Positions 11,801 to 24,100 of a stretch of 64,000 bases of DNA are shown here, piece by piece. The position numbers were made by a program, and so were the translations under genes. The DNA is from Sympetrum striolatum. Its lineage: Eukaryota > Arthropoda > Insecta > Odonata > Libellulidae. The notes under the pieces were generated by a model. That model did no database searches, was not told the DNA's origin, and was given only the letters and a program-made list of their open reading frames with translations. The stretch's first letter is position 1, and every line of letters begins with the position of its first letter. Location: positions 62,001 to 126,000 of the forward strand of contig CANPUZ010000077.1 in NCBI GenBank assembly GCA_947579665.1. The letters run 5' to 3'.

Positions 11801-12579
11801 TCCCTTAATACACAAAATAAATAGAAAGTTGAATTAATTTTTTCGAGAAAGTTGTCAACATGGCTGCACCAGTTGTGATGTTTAATCCATAGTCCAAGGA
11901 ATTTCAGGTTCTTGGAATGTGTGATCCTTGAAGTTGAAGCAGAAGCAGGGACAGATCCAGCGGGGGGTCTGGACCCCCAGGACCACCCCCCAGTTCACCT
12001 GGGTTAACCCAATGTTCACAGTGAGAAAGTGAGGAAAGAAAATTTGTCTGTTTTCCACAAAAAATATTGTAGAACCTGATTTTGGTATATTGACATTCAA
12101 ATATAATTGGTATAATATGTATTTACTTTGAATTCAAGCTTCCTTTCAGTTAATGAAAATTGACAGTTGTAATTGTAAATTTCAAAATCATATCAGGCCA
12201 GAAAAATTATAAGTACTGCTTTTTATTTAGCATTGACAAAGCTGTATGTTGATTTCCATCAGGATAATAGAAGCAGGAAATAAAGAAATATGTTTATATT
12301 CAGTGAAGGGGTACTAATGTTTCTCCTCTTTACTTAGTTCTTAGCAGACAGCTGCTAATATTTGTCTGAATGGTATACTTAGCAGTAATCCATTTTTTAT
12401 CTTAGTTCTTATAAAATATCCAACTAAGCTGAATCCTATACATTCAATCAAATTTTGTCTGTTAATCATTAAAAGTGTGCTTATAGTCTAGGGATCAAGG
12501 GTAAGAAAGTGTCCATAATTTGGAACTATTTTTTGTGTTTTATGATGAAGACATATGTATAGTCATAAAAATGATCAAT
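11801..12579. other. No gene; possible transposon end at 11940-12020
   Basis: A G/C-rich phrase near 11948-12005 (cagcggggggtctggaccccc and following) looks like the end of a DNA transposon copy, but I found no partner terminus. The rest is AT-rich and featureless. Confidence 0.35.
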
Positions 12580-12591
12580 TTAGAAGCAATT

Positions 12592-12916
12592 GAGAAAAGA
12601 TCTCTGTTTTTCCCGGCGTAGTTGCTGAAGGAATAGTTCTCGGGTCTCCAGCCGGGTGCAGGCTTCGGATAAAAGCGAAGTTTCGGCCCCATCCTCCGTG
12701 GCCATCTTCAGGAACGAAGTGCAAGTGCTCGAAGTTGGTCCGCTTATATAGGGGGGACTCAGCTCCCCTTTCCACTTCTGTGACTGGCTGGTGCCTACGC
12801 GTCGTCTCTCGGCAATCTGTCCGATGATCGGCTGCCACATTTTGTGTAGGCTGAATCCTTCGTCTCTACTTTTGTGATTGGCTGGTGCCAACGCATGGTC
12901 TCTTGGCAATCGGCAA
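12592..12916 (-). mobile_element. 325-bp Penelope-type insertion with TATA box and hammerhead-like core
   Basis: A 12-bp direct repeat, ttagaagcaatt, flanks it at 12580-12591 and 12917-12928. It is GC-rich against AT-rich surroundings. In minus-strand order it has two copies of a ~40-bp phrase (gccaagagaccatgcgttgg and gccgagagacgacgcgtagg), a TATATAAG box (12743-12750), then CTGAAGA (12711-12705), a short stem, and GAAAC (12684-12680). The CTGAAGATGG...CCGAAAC phrase is typical of Penelope-like element ends, where hammerhead ribozymes are known. No protein is encoded. It may be a solo terminal repeat or a small non-autonomous element. Confidence 0.65.
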
Positions 12917-13137
12917 TTAGAAGCAATTATTAACTTATTAATTATCTTATATAATTGCTATGATGGTTGTTTTGCAACCCTTAACTAATGGAAATTAAAA
13001 GAAAATAAACATTTCAAATATTGCCAAAAAAATGAAACTTATTATTGTAGATACCTTTTTGTTTTCTTCTAAGTTTTAGTGATTTTGATCTAAGTAATGT
13101 TATGATCTACTATAAGTTATAGAATGAAAACATTTTT

Positions 13138-14151
13138 ACTTTCTCCATATACGAAGTATAGAGAAAGTATTGTTTTCATGAAAAAAATCGACTTCGAGAT
13201 TTCAACGGAAATACATGTTTTGGGGTCCCTAGAACACGTTTTGACCATTTTCGGAATGATGTCTGTGTGTGTGCGTGTGTGTATGTGTGTGTGTGATAGT
13301 GGGCGCTCTAACGTGGAAAATATTAGTCGTATCAATACCAAAATTCATATTTAGTACTGTGGTGTGTGCTGTCAGACTTGATTAGTTTTTGGAGTAAATC
13401 GATCAACCGGAAGTCGAGCTTCATTCATCAAAGCTCATTTCCGGTTTTCAAAAAATCTCCATAAATATGATATATAGGTATATTGTATACATGATAAAAG
13501 TTTTAGATAATGAAGTTTACTATAACTTTTGCATTTAACATATTTTTGTATCACCGGTTGATTAGGAGTAATTCGTGAAATACTGATAAACCGGAAGTAG
13601 CTGATTATGTACTTTGTGGGTGCTCTAACATGAAAACTATTAGTTGGATCAACACCAAATTTCATATATAGTACTTTGGTTTGTGTCGTTAGAGTTGATT
13701 AGTTTTTGGGGTAAATCGTTTAACCGGAAGTCGAGCTTCATTCATCAAAGCTCATTTCCAGTTTTCAAAATATCTCCATAAATATTATATTTAGGTATAA
13801 ACTATTAATTATAAAAGTTTTATAAAATATAATTTACTATAAATTTTGTATGAATCATATTTTTGTATCACTGATTGTGTAGGAGTTATTTGTGAAATAC
13901 TGATAAACCGGAAGTTGCTGATTATGTACGTTGTGGGCGCTCTGGGAACTGGGGCGAAAGGCCATTTCATCGTTTTTCATCGAACATGTCCCGAAAAACA
14001 TTATTTATAGTGTTTGTGACGTAAAAGATAATATGATATAAATTAAACACTCCTCTTCCAAGTTTAGATGGAATATAGAGTTCGAAATTACTGTCGTATA
14101 TAAATATTTACATCTTATATATGGAGAAAGTCATGTGCTGGCCACATCAGA
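13138..14151 (-). mobile_element. Repeat family A, copy 2, inverted
   Basis: Same family as copy 1 in the opposite orientation: the end hairpin comes first (actttctccatatacgaagt...), then a TG microsatellite near 13262-13294, two ~330-bp subunits with ccggaagt inverted repeats near 13409-13446 and 13722-13760, and the other end catgtgctggccacatcaga near 14131-14150. Confidence 0.8.
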
Positions 14152-14159
14152 TTTTTCAA

Positions 14160-15229
14160 TTTTGCCTTTGTATGGCATTTATATAAACTAATTTCACCGA
14201 TTATTTCTGTTTAATTTTTTCCTTAATCAATTAATGAATTCAAGTTCTAAATGGAATTTTCAATGGGAATCCTTTGACTCATGTGGAGTTGAGATATAAA
14301 CTATGAGCTACTTAAAATGTAGTCTGTTCTCTAAGCATGAAATAGCTATTAACCTTTTATGCTTGAAAGTTGGGCTATATTTGGTTATTGAGTTACAGGC
14401 AAAAATACTAATGCAAATTGTATGTAGGTGATTTCCACAAACCCAAAGCATATCTGTATTGGGGGTGAACATTAATCTGGAAATTATTCGTAAACATATG
14501 CATTATATCAACTTTAAGATGTTGATTACAGAAATTAAGGTTGAATAACATAGCTAATTATCTAGGATAATATTTTTTTAAGCTGCATGCATTTTGAATA
14601 GGGTAAAGCTTATTCAGCTTCATTCTATTGGCCTAAACTAAATGACATGATGAAAGAAAGTAATTTTATTTTTTAAAGTAAGTTCATACTTCAAAATATG
14701 GACTTCTTATATGCTTAAAGTGAGTAAATTAACCAAAGATGTGAATTCTCTTCTTATCCCAAAATCTGTACTATTCCATTGAATACTATTCTGTGGAATT
14801 GTGCCATTTCATGGTTAAGTTTTAACAGAATATTGTGTTTTTTTCCCTCCTTTCTAATGTTGTGATTGAAATTGTTGATTGAACATCAAATTCCACAAAG
14901 TGATGCTTGAGAGAGTTCACTTTGTGAATCCATCTAAGTTTAAATAATTGGTTTTTATCACAAGTCCAAGATTAACTTAATCGTCACAGTAACTATTGAT
15001 CTTGTATGTGGTGTGCCAGCTTAATTCTTAATCATACATCAAGTCCTAGAGCAACCTAACTCTCTTTTATTTTCAGTTGTGGAACCTAAAATAAATAGGA
15101 TAAAAAAATTGCTACCTCCTATGAAATGCATGCACATCTTATAATATTTCTTCTTTAGTCATAACTTTCTTTGGTGTTTTTATGATTCATTAATCTGTGA
15201 CATTTAATTAACGTTCTTTTCTTTAACAG
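14160..15229. other. No gene; AT-rich, probably intronic
   Basis: About 1 kb of AT-rich sequence leading into a good 3' splice site (ttctttaacag) at 15229. No other signal. Confidence 0.5.
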
Positions 15230-15360
15230 CCTCCAAAAGAGGAGAGCAGTTGATTGAACTCACTAACCAGAGGGAACAACAGCAAGCCCAGTTGCAAGAG
15301 GAATTGGATATCCAAGCTCTGGAAATTCAGGAAGAGGCTATAAGGCAGTTAGAGGATTAA
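15230..15360 (+). pseudogene. Syntaxin-7/12-like exon, orphan and probably truncated
   Basis: A strong 3' splice site precedes an open stretch with EQLIELTNQREQQQAQLQEE and ending EEAIRQLED before TAA at 15358-15360. In endosomal Qa-SNAREs of the syntaxin 7/12 group, a Gln/Glu-rich helix ending AIRQLE(x)DI leads into the SNARE motif. Here the frame ends at that point, with no GT donor and an A/T run after it, so the SNARE motif is missing. It may be an exon cut by a deletion, a decayed duplicate, or a real exon with an unusual junction. Other syntaxin exons were not found nearby. Family call from motif memory. Confidence 0.5.
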
Positions 15361-17045
15361 AAAAAATATATTTTTTGCTTTTATCAAGAAAAGGGCATGA
15401 GGAAGATTCTCGTGGGGGTGTCATCTACAATGACACATGTCATTTCATCACGTAGAGAGGGCTATGTCTGCATCTAGAGCTTACAAGGAGAGGTCGCCAG
15501 AATGAAGTTCTGGATTTTGATGAGACCTATTTCATATTGAAGTAGACATAGCGAAAGTAAAAAGTGTGAGAGGTTTCGTCCACATAGGCCTTGGTTTCTG
15601 AGAAAATTGACAATAAAAATATCGTTTTTTGTTGATTATCCTAGGTAGGTATGCTTCCCTGCATAACAGTAGATGCTCCCGATGTCAGCTGTGAATCGCA
15701 TGGACCTGCTATTGAATTCGTTGTTGGATGTGTTTTTTCTTACTTTTCTAACCTTCATTTTCTATAACTTAATTTTTGAAATAATAGCAATCACTACAAT
15801 TGATTATTTCCTCCTTTTAACCTTTTTACGAGAATTACTAAATATGTTCCTAAGATAATCTGCTTGTGATCTCATATGTGGTACTGCCACCAATTTTTTT
15901 CATCGAGAATATGGTTTTATGGACTAATTTACAAGTATACTTATATTTCTTTGAAAATGATCGAATTAAGTAAGTACTGTTCCATTTATGAATATAAACA
16001 AAAGGTTCAGTAGCTTTTCACCTTCATAACTTCAACAATCATATACAGGGTGCACTGATTCTTGATACCTGGCTGTTTTATATGCTTACTGCTGATTAAA
16101 AAAATGAATTTTTTTGTTATTATGGAAATTACTATAATTGATCCCTTTTATGTATTTAGTTGGGCAGGGATTCGTCGACACATTCGTAAAATTATGTTTA
16201 ACTGACCCTGGATATGGTCTGTCATGAATTAATTCTAATAGAATGAAATATCTTATTGCTATGGTTTTTCATTAAAGCTTATTTCATGCACGACCTTTTG
16301 ATTGATACAATGAATCACTGATTTGATATATTCTAAATCAATTCCTATGATCTAAAAGAAATTTACCCAAATGTTCATTTTGAAAAAACTGAGATAATGA
16401 ATTCTAATGGTAAATAACTTGGTTTATCATACCGTTGTAAATATAGCAGTAATTGACCGCAAAGTAAATAAAAAATATTAATTCGAGCATTTTATTCATT
16501 AGATTTTTTCTGAACATGTATTAGGATGATAAAAATCAAAAAACAAGAGAAGCACAGAAAGGAGAAGCACCATGAACATCTTATAAAGCTAATTTTTGAG
16601 CACTTGCACTTATGTTTTTGGACATCTTTAGGAAAACAAACCTCTCGTAAATTCCGAAAAACACTTCTGTTATCTACCAGTTTTGACGCATACCATGAAT
16701 ATTCTAACGTCTTTGAATGCTGGAGAGGATAACTGATTGTGGATTAAAAAGTGGATTCTAATCTTGCATAGTGAGATTTATGTTAGCTCATTTTTTGAAT
16801 CAGCAACCAGAAATTATTTAAGAACTGCTATTAAAATCCTTGTTGCCAAATAAAGTTAGAATTGGTTTGTCTGCTGTTTGTCACCACCTGCTGAACCCTA
16901 TCATCTTTTCCTAAATGAAATTTTTTTGACAATTTCAATGAGAACTACATTGGACAAAGCCAAACCAAAATTTTGACTTTGAAATATGCTAAGCCATTGA
17001 CGAATATATTGAGTCATACTTCACTGCACGAGATACTGTTGCCAA
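15361..17045. other. No gene recognised
   Basis: AT-rich. Two short open frames (15673-15858, 16526-16732) show no known motif; the first is a hydrophobic low-complexity stretch. No repeats seen. Confidence 0.5.
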
Positions 17046-18098
17046 TCTATATATATAAAGCAGAAATTCTGTGGGTTTGTTTGTCTTGGATTGGAGTCCA
17101 CACCGTTTGCCCGATTTGTCTCAAACTTTGCATACGTGTCCTCTGACATCAGGAATGAAGTACTGTCGCATTTTTATTCAAGAATTTCTCTCGGTTCGAA
17201 CCAAGATCGCTCAGATAGATTTTCATAAGGAATACACGTAAGCTTCACTTTCATCGGTTGCAGGCTCTATTTCTTTTGAAGAATTAAATTAGAAGGAATA
17301 GTCGTACAGAGTCGAGACAAACGCCGAAAGAAAGCAAATTGAATAAAGATTCTTATTTTGGTCATGGAATCTTACTTTCGATTAGAATTTGCGAGAATAT
17401 CGGTAAAATATACAAATATTTTGTGAAAATTCGAGGCTATAAACAACTCATCCCCCTTGACGACCGATTCCATTGTTGAATCCGAGCTCATGTTTTATCC
17501 CATGAAAATACTCGAGGACTTTAGGCTCATAAAGCTGATGATTAAAGGAGGACGATATATTACAGGGATAACGAGAAATTTTCTGTAAGAAGGTAACCAG
17601 TAATAGCAGGTACGTAATTACAGTCCGGAGATTGTGTGTCTTCAATTTTAGTACAAACCGTTTGCCAGATTCGCGTCAAACTTTGCGTACATGTTTCCTG
17701 GGACCAGAAAAGACGTACTGTCTCAATTTCATTCGATAATTTTGTTGGGCTCGGACCAAGATTGCTCAGATGGGTTTCCATAAAGAATAAATCTAATCTT
17801 CATTTTAATATTCTATGAATATTCTAATTTTGATCGTGGAATATTGTTTCCGAATGGAAATTTGGAGAATTTTGATAAAATACGCGTGAATTATCCAAAA
17901 TTGTTGAGGTTGTTAACAGCCAATCCTTCTGACGATCAATGCGATTGTTGAGCCGAGCTCATGAATTTTCCTGTACAGTAAGAATAGCTTGGGATTTTAG
18001 ACTGTATTCTAAAGGTAATTTACGTATTGCACGACCGGCAACTTGAATTTAATCTACTTCTATATTCCCCGTTGAGAATCAACGGGCGCTTCAGCTAG
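17046..18098 (+). mobile_element. Non-autonomous Helitron, 1053 bp, canonical ends
   Basis: Begins TCTATATATATAAAG and ends CTAG (18095-18098), inserted between A (17045) and T (18099). Eight bp before the end is a perfect 8-bp stem with GAA loop (CCCGTTGA/TCAACGGG, 18068-18086). These are the three standard Helitron marks. Inside, two diverged copies of a ~500-bp segment follow each other: both carry an accgtttgcc block, a gtcaaactttgc-like block, an accaagat(c/t)gctcagat block and a trailing ttcataaggaat-like block. No Rep/helicase coding is present. Confidence 0.92.
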
Positions 18099-19158
18099 TA
18101 GATAAATATTACATATATTAGTTGGGTCTGGTAATATGATTTGTCTGGATGAGGTGGCCCTAACAGGGATGATCAAGGAGCTCAGAAGTTTCAGATGATC
18201 AGCTCAGAACATTTGCAGCACATTAAAGAACAATGTTTAGCTTACGTTGCGGGGAGGGTTCCAGTCTAAAGGGAAGCTGCCTTTACTTGGAATCTTGGCA
18301 TAGACATAGCTGATTAACAACATCCATAAAATTCAACCTGACTCTGAAGTGAGTTTACCTCATAAAAAAGAGGGAGATAATAAGTTAAAATATACCCTGA
18401 CAAATTGTCAGTTAGGACAGAGTTTGAGGCTTGACAAAGTGGAATATAATCTCCAATAATATAACAGCTATGTGAAGAAGCAGAATGTTGTAAGGGAGAG
18501 TCTTTGTCCTTCTCCTTATGAAACGAGGCATATCATAACTAGACTCATTATTAAAGAGAATATCTTGCTCAAAAGGAAAGATATTTTTATTGCACATCTC
18601 ACATAAAGACAAGCAATGTGTTGCTGTTATATTTTAAGATGGCTATACATAGTCAAATTAAGTAGAAATTGTAGAAGTAGATGAAAGCAATTTAACTACA
18701 CATTCCCGGCAGAACATTTGTTCAAATTGTAAATGAATTATGTAGTTAATCGACAGAAACACGCTTTCAGAAATTGACAATGTTCTCCAACAATTTTAGT
18801 AAGTAGATAAAATTAATGTCTTTCTATAAATTAAATCATTTATCTCAACTCTAATATAAAAACTAAATATGTAGTCTAATTGAGAACACCTAGAAAAAGT
18901 CAAAGTTTTGTGAGGCTTAGAAAATTCTCTCAAAGGGTAATTAATTAAAAAAATTGTATTTCTTGGAATCGGTAATATTTTCTCTTTATATTACCTCTTT
19001 TAAGGAAGCATATTATACAGAAATGTGTATTGCCAAATTTGTTACATTCAGTTTTTTGATAAAATATTGATTTAATTTAAAAACAAATCAATTCAAAGGT
19101 ATAGGATTTAGGAATATTCAGCAAACGATCATACAAAATTAAATTTTTTTCTTCCATA
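18099..19158. other. No gene seen
   Basis: AT-rich sequence downstream of the zinc-finger gene's last exon. No termini or repeats recognised. Confidence 0.5.
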
Positions 19159-19162
19159 TTTA

Positions 19163-19618
19163 TTAGATGTGTTGAGCAAAGAAGCATATGACTACACAAA
19201 AGGGATGTTCGTGTTGATGCCTCACAATATCCTGCTTAAATGTTTTATCACATTTACTACAGCTAAATGGTCTTTCATCATAATGGACCCTTACATGATT
19301 GCCCAAATTCTGCTTTCTTTTAAAACTTTTTTTACATGTATCACATATCAACCCTATCTTAGAAAGAGTGGCTTTTAAGTGAGTCCGTCCTGATTTTCAA
19401 ACATTCAGAATGCTCTTTGACATCTCAGAAGATAGTGATTCCTCTTCTGGTTCAATATCATCTCTTAGATCTTCCTCATGTATCCCCTTTTTGGTGTCTC
19501 TGGTCTCAACGGAGATACTTTGAGTAGAGCAAATGCTCTCTCCCTCAAACAGACCCCCAACAGCTTCTTCTGAAGCCTCCAAACTCAAAATAATCGTTAA
19601 ATCTGAAGACCGAGGGGT
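19163..19618 (-). CDS. ZAD zinc-finger gene, exon 7 (spacer and C2H2 fingers), with TGA
   Basis: After the acceptor CATTTCAG the frame runs about 73 codons (TPRSSDLTIILSLEASEEAV and on), meets TGA at 19397-19399, and continues in the same frame into HLKATLSKIG and two fingers. Finger 1 is standard, C-x2-C-x12-H-x3-H (ICDTC...HVRVH). Finger 2 (CSKC...HQHEH) is two residues short between the second Cys and first His. The frame stops just after. The segment before finger 1 looks like the worn end of a third finger. Confidence 0.65.
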
Positions 19619-20146
19619 CTGAAATGAAAAAATAGTAATCAGTATTAATATCGAACAAGTTAAAGTAGTTTATTTAAAAAAGCAAACTAGTCCCAGTATT
19701 CGGAATTCAAAAAAGAAGGACTGAAGAAGAGAAATGAATAAATTGATAAACTCTCAATACATATCTGACATCCATATACAATGAATCGTAGACAAAAGTA
19801 CAAGTCAATACTCAGAACTGATTATTTTTTCTTGTCAATTGCTAAGCAGATGCTCCTTCTATACCTCTTTGTTCAATTCCTCAAGTTGTATTTTAAGTAT
19901 TTCTACTGAAATTAAAATGTGAAAGATATTTTTCATAATATACAGTAATTATTAACCTTTTTAAAGATTCCTTTCCATGACATCAACAGTGATATAGTTA
20001 TAAGTCACGAGGTTTCCCAGTTGCAATTACTTTACTACACAAACCCTATTTGCAACCCAAAGAAATATACAGCTAAGTCTGAGAAATGGACATTCGAGAG
20101 TAGATATATATTAGAACATTATTACCAGACCGAGAATTATAATTAC

Positions 20147-20215
20147 CTGAATTGCTTCCTCTTGGTCAATATTTAGCTCCTCTTGCTTCAGATCTAAGTT
20201 GATACTTTGCGATAT
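20147..20215 (-). CDS. ZAD zinc-finger gene, exon 6 (acidic spacer)
   Basis: 69 bp, 23 codons, between CAAATTTAG and CAG|GTAATT, phase 0. Encodes ISQSINLDLKQEELNIDQEE and on. The (L)KQEE pattern echoes exon 4. Confidence 0.55.
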
Positions 20216-20395
20216 CTAAATTTGGTAAAAAGTTGCTTTCACCAATTCAGAATAATAGAAGAAAAGGTTAGTTAGCACACAATGTACAACGCAAAAGTAC
20301 AATCTCTAACAACATTCTCCGAGCATTATTCTGATTTTAATTTCCAGTGAAAGTAAGCATAATACTTATGATTAATGAATAAATTCAATGCTCAC

Positions 20396-20473
20396 CACTT
20401 CTGATGAAGCTGACTCTTGTTGAATATTCATGATGTTTCCGTCTGCTTGCAAAAATGATTCAGAGCCATCTCC
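20396..20473 (-). CDS. ZAD zinc-finger gene, exon 5 (acidic spacer)
   Basis: 78 bp, 26 codons, between TTCTTTAG and GTG|GTGAGC, phase 0. Encodes GDGSESFLQADGNIMNIQQE and on. No known motif. Confidence 0.55.
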
Positions 20474-20564
20474 CTAAAGAAAAGAACAGTAATGTCAATG
20501 TATCATATTCAGGAAATCAAAAAATCTCAATTGAAACCAAAAAGCTACTAATTATGAAACTCAC

Positions 20565-20639
20565 TTAAGTATCCATTAATCTTTTCAAATCCTCTGGCAT
20601 CTGCCATTCTTCTATATCTAACTCCTCTTTCATATTAAC
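20565..20639 (-). CDS. ZAD zinc-finger gene, exon 4, with TAA before the donor
   Basis: 75 bp between TTTTTCCAG and a strong donor GTGAGT. Reads VNMKEELDIEEWQMPEDLKR and on, then TAA as the last codon before the donor. The MKEELDIEEW phrase is like acidic spacers of other zinc-finger proteins. The stop would truncate the protein before the fingers. Confidence 0.55.
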   Translation of the reverse strand, partial: VNMKEELDIEEWQMPEDLKRLMDT

Positions 20640-21031
20640 CTGGAAAAATTCACACATATATTTCCCAATCAAACATTAATAACCATAACTGTCAAACTCA
20701 TTAAACATTTAAATACCAATGGTAGTACATTATATCCGTATGTTTATCAAATTTTGTAAGTACACGAAAAAGGAAAGCAAACAATACTACTTTCAAGAAA
20801 CTGCTTGTATCCTTTAAAAGTAATATATGATATTTTATAAATATGAAAATATTGCAAAATAGTAAACAACAACTAAAGCTTCTGTACTACTTCCATTAGT
20901 AATTTAACTCGATGCCAAATGGGCCATAAACACAGCATTTAGGAAAACGGCTAATGTCGTATTTATCCATTTTCAACAGTGATCATAACTTCAAAACAAT
21001 AACTTAATAATATACATTTCCATAAACTCAC

Positions 21032-21100
21032 CGGAGGATTAGAATCAGACTCAAATGGCGTGTCACCATTCTCGCTATTGCCAGAATCTTCCACAGAATC
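21032..21100 (-). CDS. ZAD zinc-finger gene, exon 3 (acidic spacer)
   Basis: 69 bp, 23 codons (DSVEDSGNSENGDTPFESDS and on) between ACTTATAG and CCG|GTGAGT, phase 0 at both ends. Low-complexity acidic linker. The 5.7-kb transposon ends only 37 bp upstream of its acceptor. Confidence 0.6.
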
Positions 21101-21138
21101 CTATAAGTAATTAAAGGTAAGACAATTTTTCGGATGTA

Positions 21139-24100
21139 CAGCTAACAGCAAAAAAAAGTTACCACCCCTGACCCGCCAAGAAATTCTAAGTCCAAAATTC
21201 GGGCCGGCGAGCCTTTCTCTCGAAAAGGGAGGGAGAGAAAAGAAAGATGGAGAACATGGTACGTTACGCTAGCTCGGCTCTCGCGTTTGGATGGAGAATT
21301 TTCGTTATTTATATAATGATCATTTACTACTATCCATTATCTGCCGCAACATTTGATGTGTTAACGCGTACTATTTAATTTGACGACGATCAACTGGAAG
21401 ATAACTAAAGAAATGAATCGAATTGAATGCAGCATTCAAAGTCACTCTCACTTTAATTTTCGATAACAGATTATTAAATAATTTCCAAAACAATACAAAT
21501 GAATTTAACTGAATACAACATTCGGTATCAAATTAACTCACATTTCGTTTTTCGAAAATCGATCGTATAAATCACTTCCAACGATTGATTATGCTCATCA
21601 ATGTGAACGAAACCAGCAACTATTCTCTTCTTCTTAATTTCAAAAAGGCCAAAAACAGGATCTCGGATTCAAAAATGGCATTTGTCGTCAGGGGGACCGG
21701 CTGTTTATACTCACAAAACTTTTCGTGTATTCCGTAAAATATCTCAAAAATTCAATTCGGAAACAACAATAAACGACCAAAATAAGGTTTTCTATTCATT
21801 TACTCTGCTATTGGTTCTTGTCTCAATCTCGTATGACTATTATTTTTAATTTAATTTTGCAAAAGAAATGAAGCATGCAGAGACAAAAATGAACTTTACG
21901 TGCATTTCTCACGGAAATGCTTTGACTCGTCTGGGATCGAAGCAAGGACGAAGTGTCACCATTTTTTACAATATAAACACTTTCGTATATATATATATAT
22001 ATTTGAATGCAATGTTCTGTAAAAAATTCAAGTCAATCGACCGAGTGGTTTTCGAGTTTTGCGGGCACAAACATACGCAGGCTGAATTTTAATATATAAG
22101 ATATGTGCATGATTCGGTAGATCACTGTAATTTGATTGCTTTTAGACACCTTTCGTTTAACTTTCCCAATTGAAAATCTTTCTATTATCAAGAGAAATAA
22201 GTAAGGAATAAACACAAGGAAATAAAAGTGCCAAAACTTCCACACAGAAAGTCGTATAACTTTGACAAAATTATTTATTTCTTTGTGTTTAGTTACCTAT
22301 GGAGTTCCTCAAAGTTAAAGCTCATTCGATTGATTTAAATAACGAATATTCTTTTCTAGATTACCATTTCCCATTACTCTCGTGACTACTATAGATTGTA
22401 TAATCCATTGATTTGTAAAATTAAATTATCCTGATAACAACACTGTAGAAAAATTCACACAATTAGCTTCGACGCTTACTATCACTATCTTCAACATTTA
22501 CATAAATACGCGATCCTCCATATGGCATGTGCCTGGAGAAAAGAAGGGAACAAAAATGTTACCTGCCCTTGAAAGGGTAGAATACCGGGAAAACTGTTAA
22601 ACAGGACAAAACGAAATAGGTGGGGGAGAAGGGCAAGATAATCCTTTTGTTGCCAAACGGGAATGGAAAGGAAAAACTTTCTCGTTGGGAGAAGAGTATT
22701 TGGGTTGCAATTTGCTTGATTCATTTTGATGTTATCTAAAATAATGTGTTCGCTAGCCTTCTCTGATATATGTTTAATTTTTAGCTCGCAATTAGAAGAA
22801 TGACTCGAAGAAATAAATCTCTCATAAAGTGGGACCGCAGAGCAACAGATTAGAAATATTGTATGTTCTTCGGCCTAAAACTTACGAGATCTCACTGTTT
22901 ATCTGATGTGGATTAAATGAAAATAATAATAAATAGCTTGATGAAACCACTGTCCTAAAAATTGGATCCATGGATTCCTTATCGTTTCAAAGTAATGGCT
23001 TCCAGTAAATACTGTAGTAAATGGCCAGCGGTAGACGTCCTTTTGGTAAAATTCTCGAAATTTTATTTCTCAAAAGTTACTCCTCTCGTATTTTTAGCTA
23101 TTTATTGATCAACGAATCACCTCCGAAGAGTATTACAATTTGTTTATTTCAAAGTTCTCAGTATTTTAAGAAAACCATCTTTTAATTATCAGTTATTGAA
23201 AATGATAAGACCGCTATCCGTAGATCTGTTACTTTTGCATGACAATGGGTTAATCGAGGTCTAACCAAACCTAAGACTTGGCTAGAGGTATGAGTTTTTA
23301 GTACTCGACACAGAATGGGCAAGTTATTGCGTGTGTGTTACAGTAATGACGATTATAATTGAGTTTAAATACGTATTTAAATGACATCCTTATTTTTTAT
23401 TTTATAAACCAGGTGAGATATACTAGCAAATTTTATAAGTGAATCAAGATGAGTTTAACTTTTTGGCTATCATCAACACTGAGAGAAAAAATATATTCAC
23501 TTGCTTTTGGTGTTTTTTATATTAATTTTAAAGGTTCTTAAAATCTACGAAACTAATAACTGTGTCTATCTTTTAATGGAATAAAAGAATTGAAAACCCT
23601 ATACATCCAATGATAGTAATAAAAAAGAACCAAAGGAACGCTAGTTTACGCAAATAGCTATCTCTTAAATTTTCCCGTTTTGTTGTTGATTGATTTGTAA
23701 GGATGTCCCAAAGGTTTATGAAAAACATTGGTTAGAAGAAATAGCGAAAAAGGCCTGAAAAGTTGAATGTAAATATTGAGAACGTAATATTGGAATTGGC
23801 ATTTTACGAAGCTTAAGTTTCTACGGGAGTGATCTTTCTATGGTTAATATATGTTTAATTCTACTGCTGAAAGCAGAGACGGTCCGAGACATGGGCAGTC
23901 TGGGAGACCGTTCCCAGTGTTTGTGTGCTCTTCTCAGATCCCTTGAAGATTCTCAATGATAAAATTATACGCGTAGCTTACGGAATTTTAACGATTACAC
24001 CCGGTCACAATATTTAGTTAAACTTTCTTTTATCCATTAAGTGGAACTAGTTCTAAACGTCTGCCTGCCCAGAATATCAATAATCTTCAGATTACCCCTT

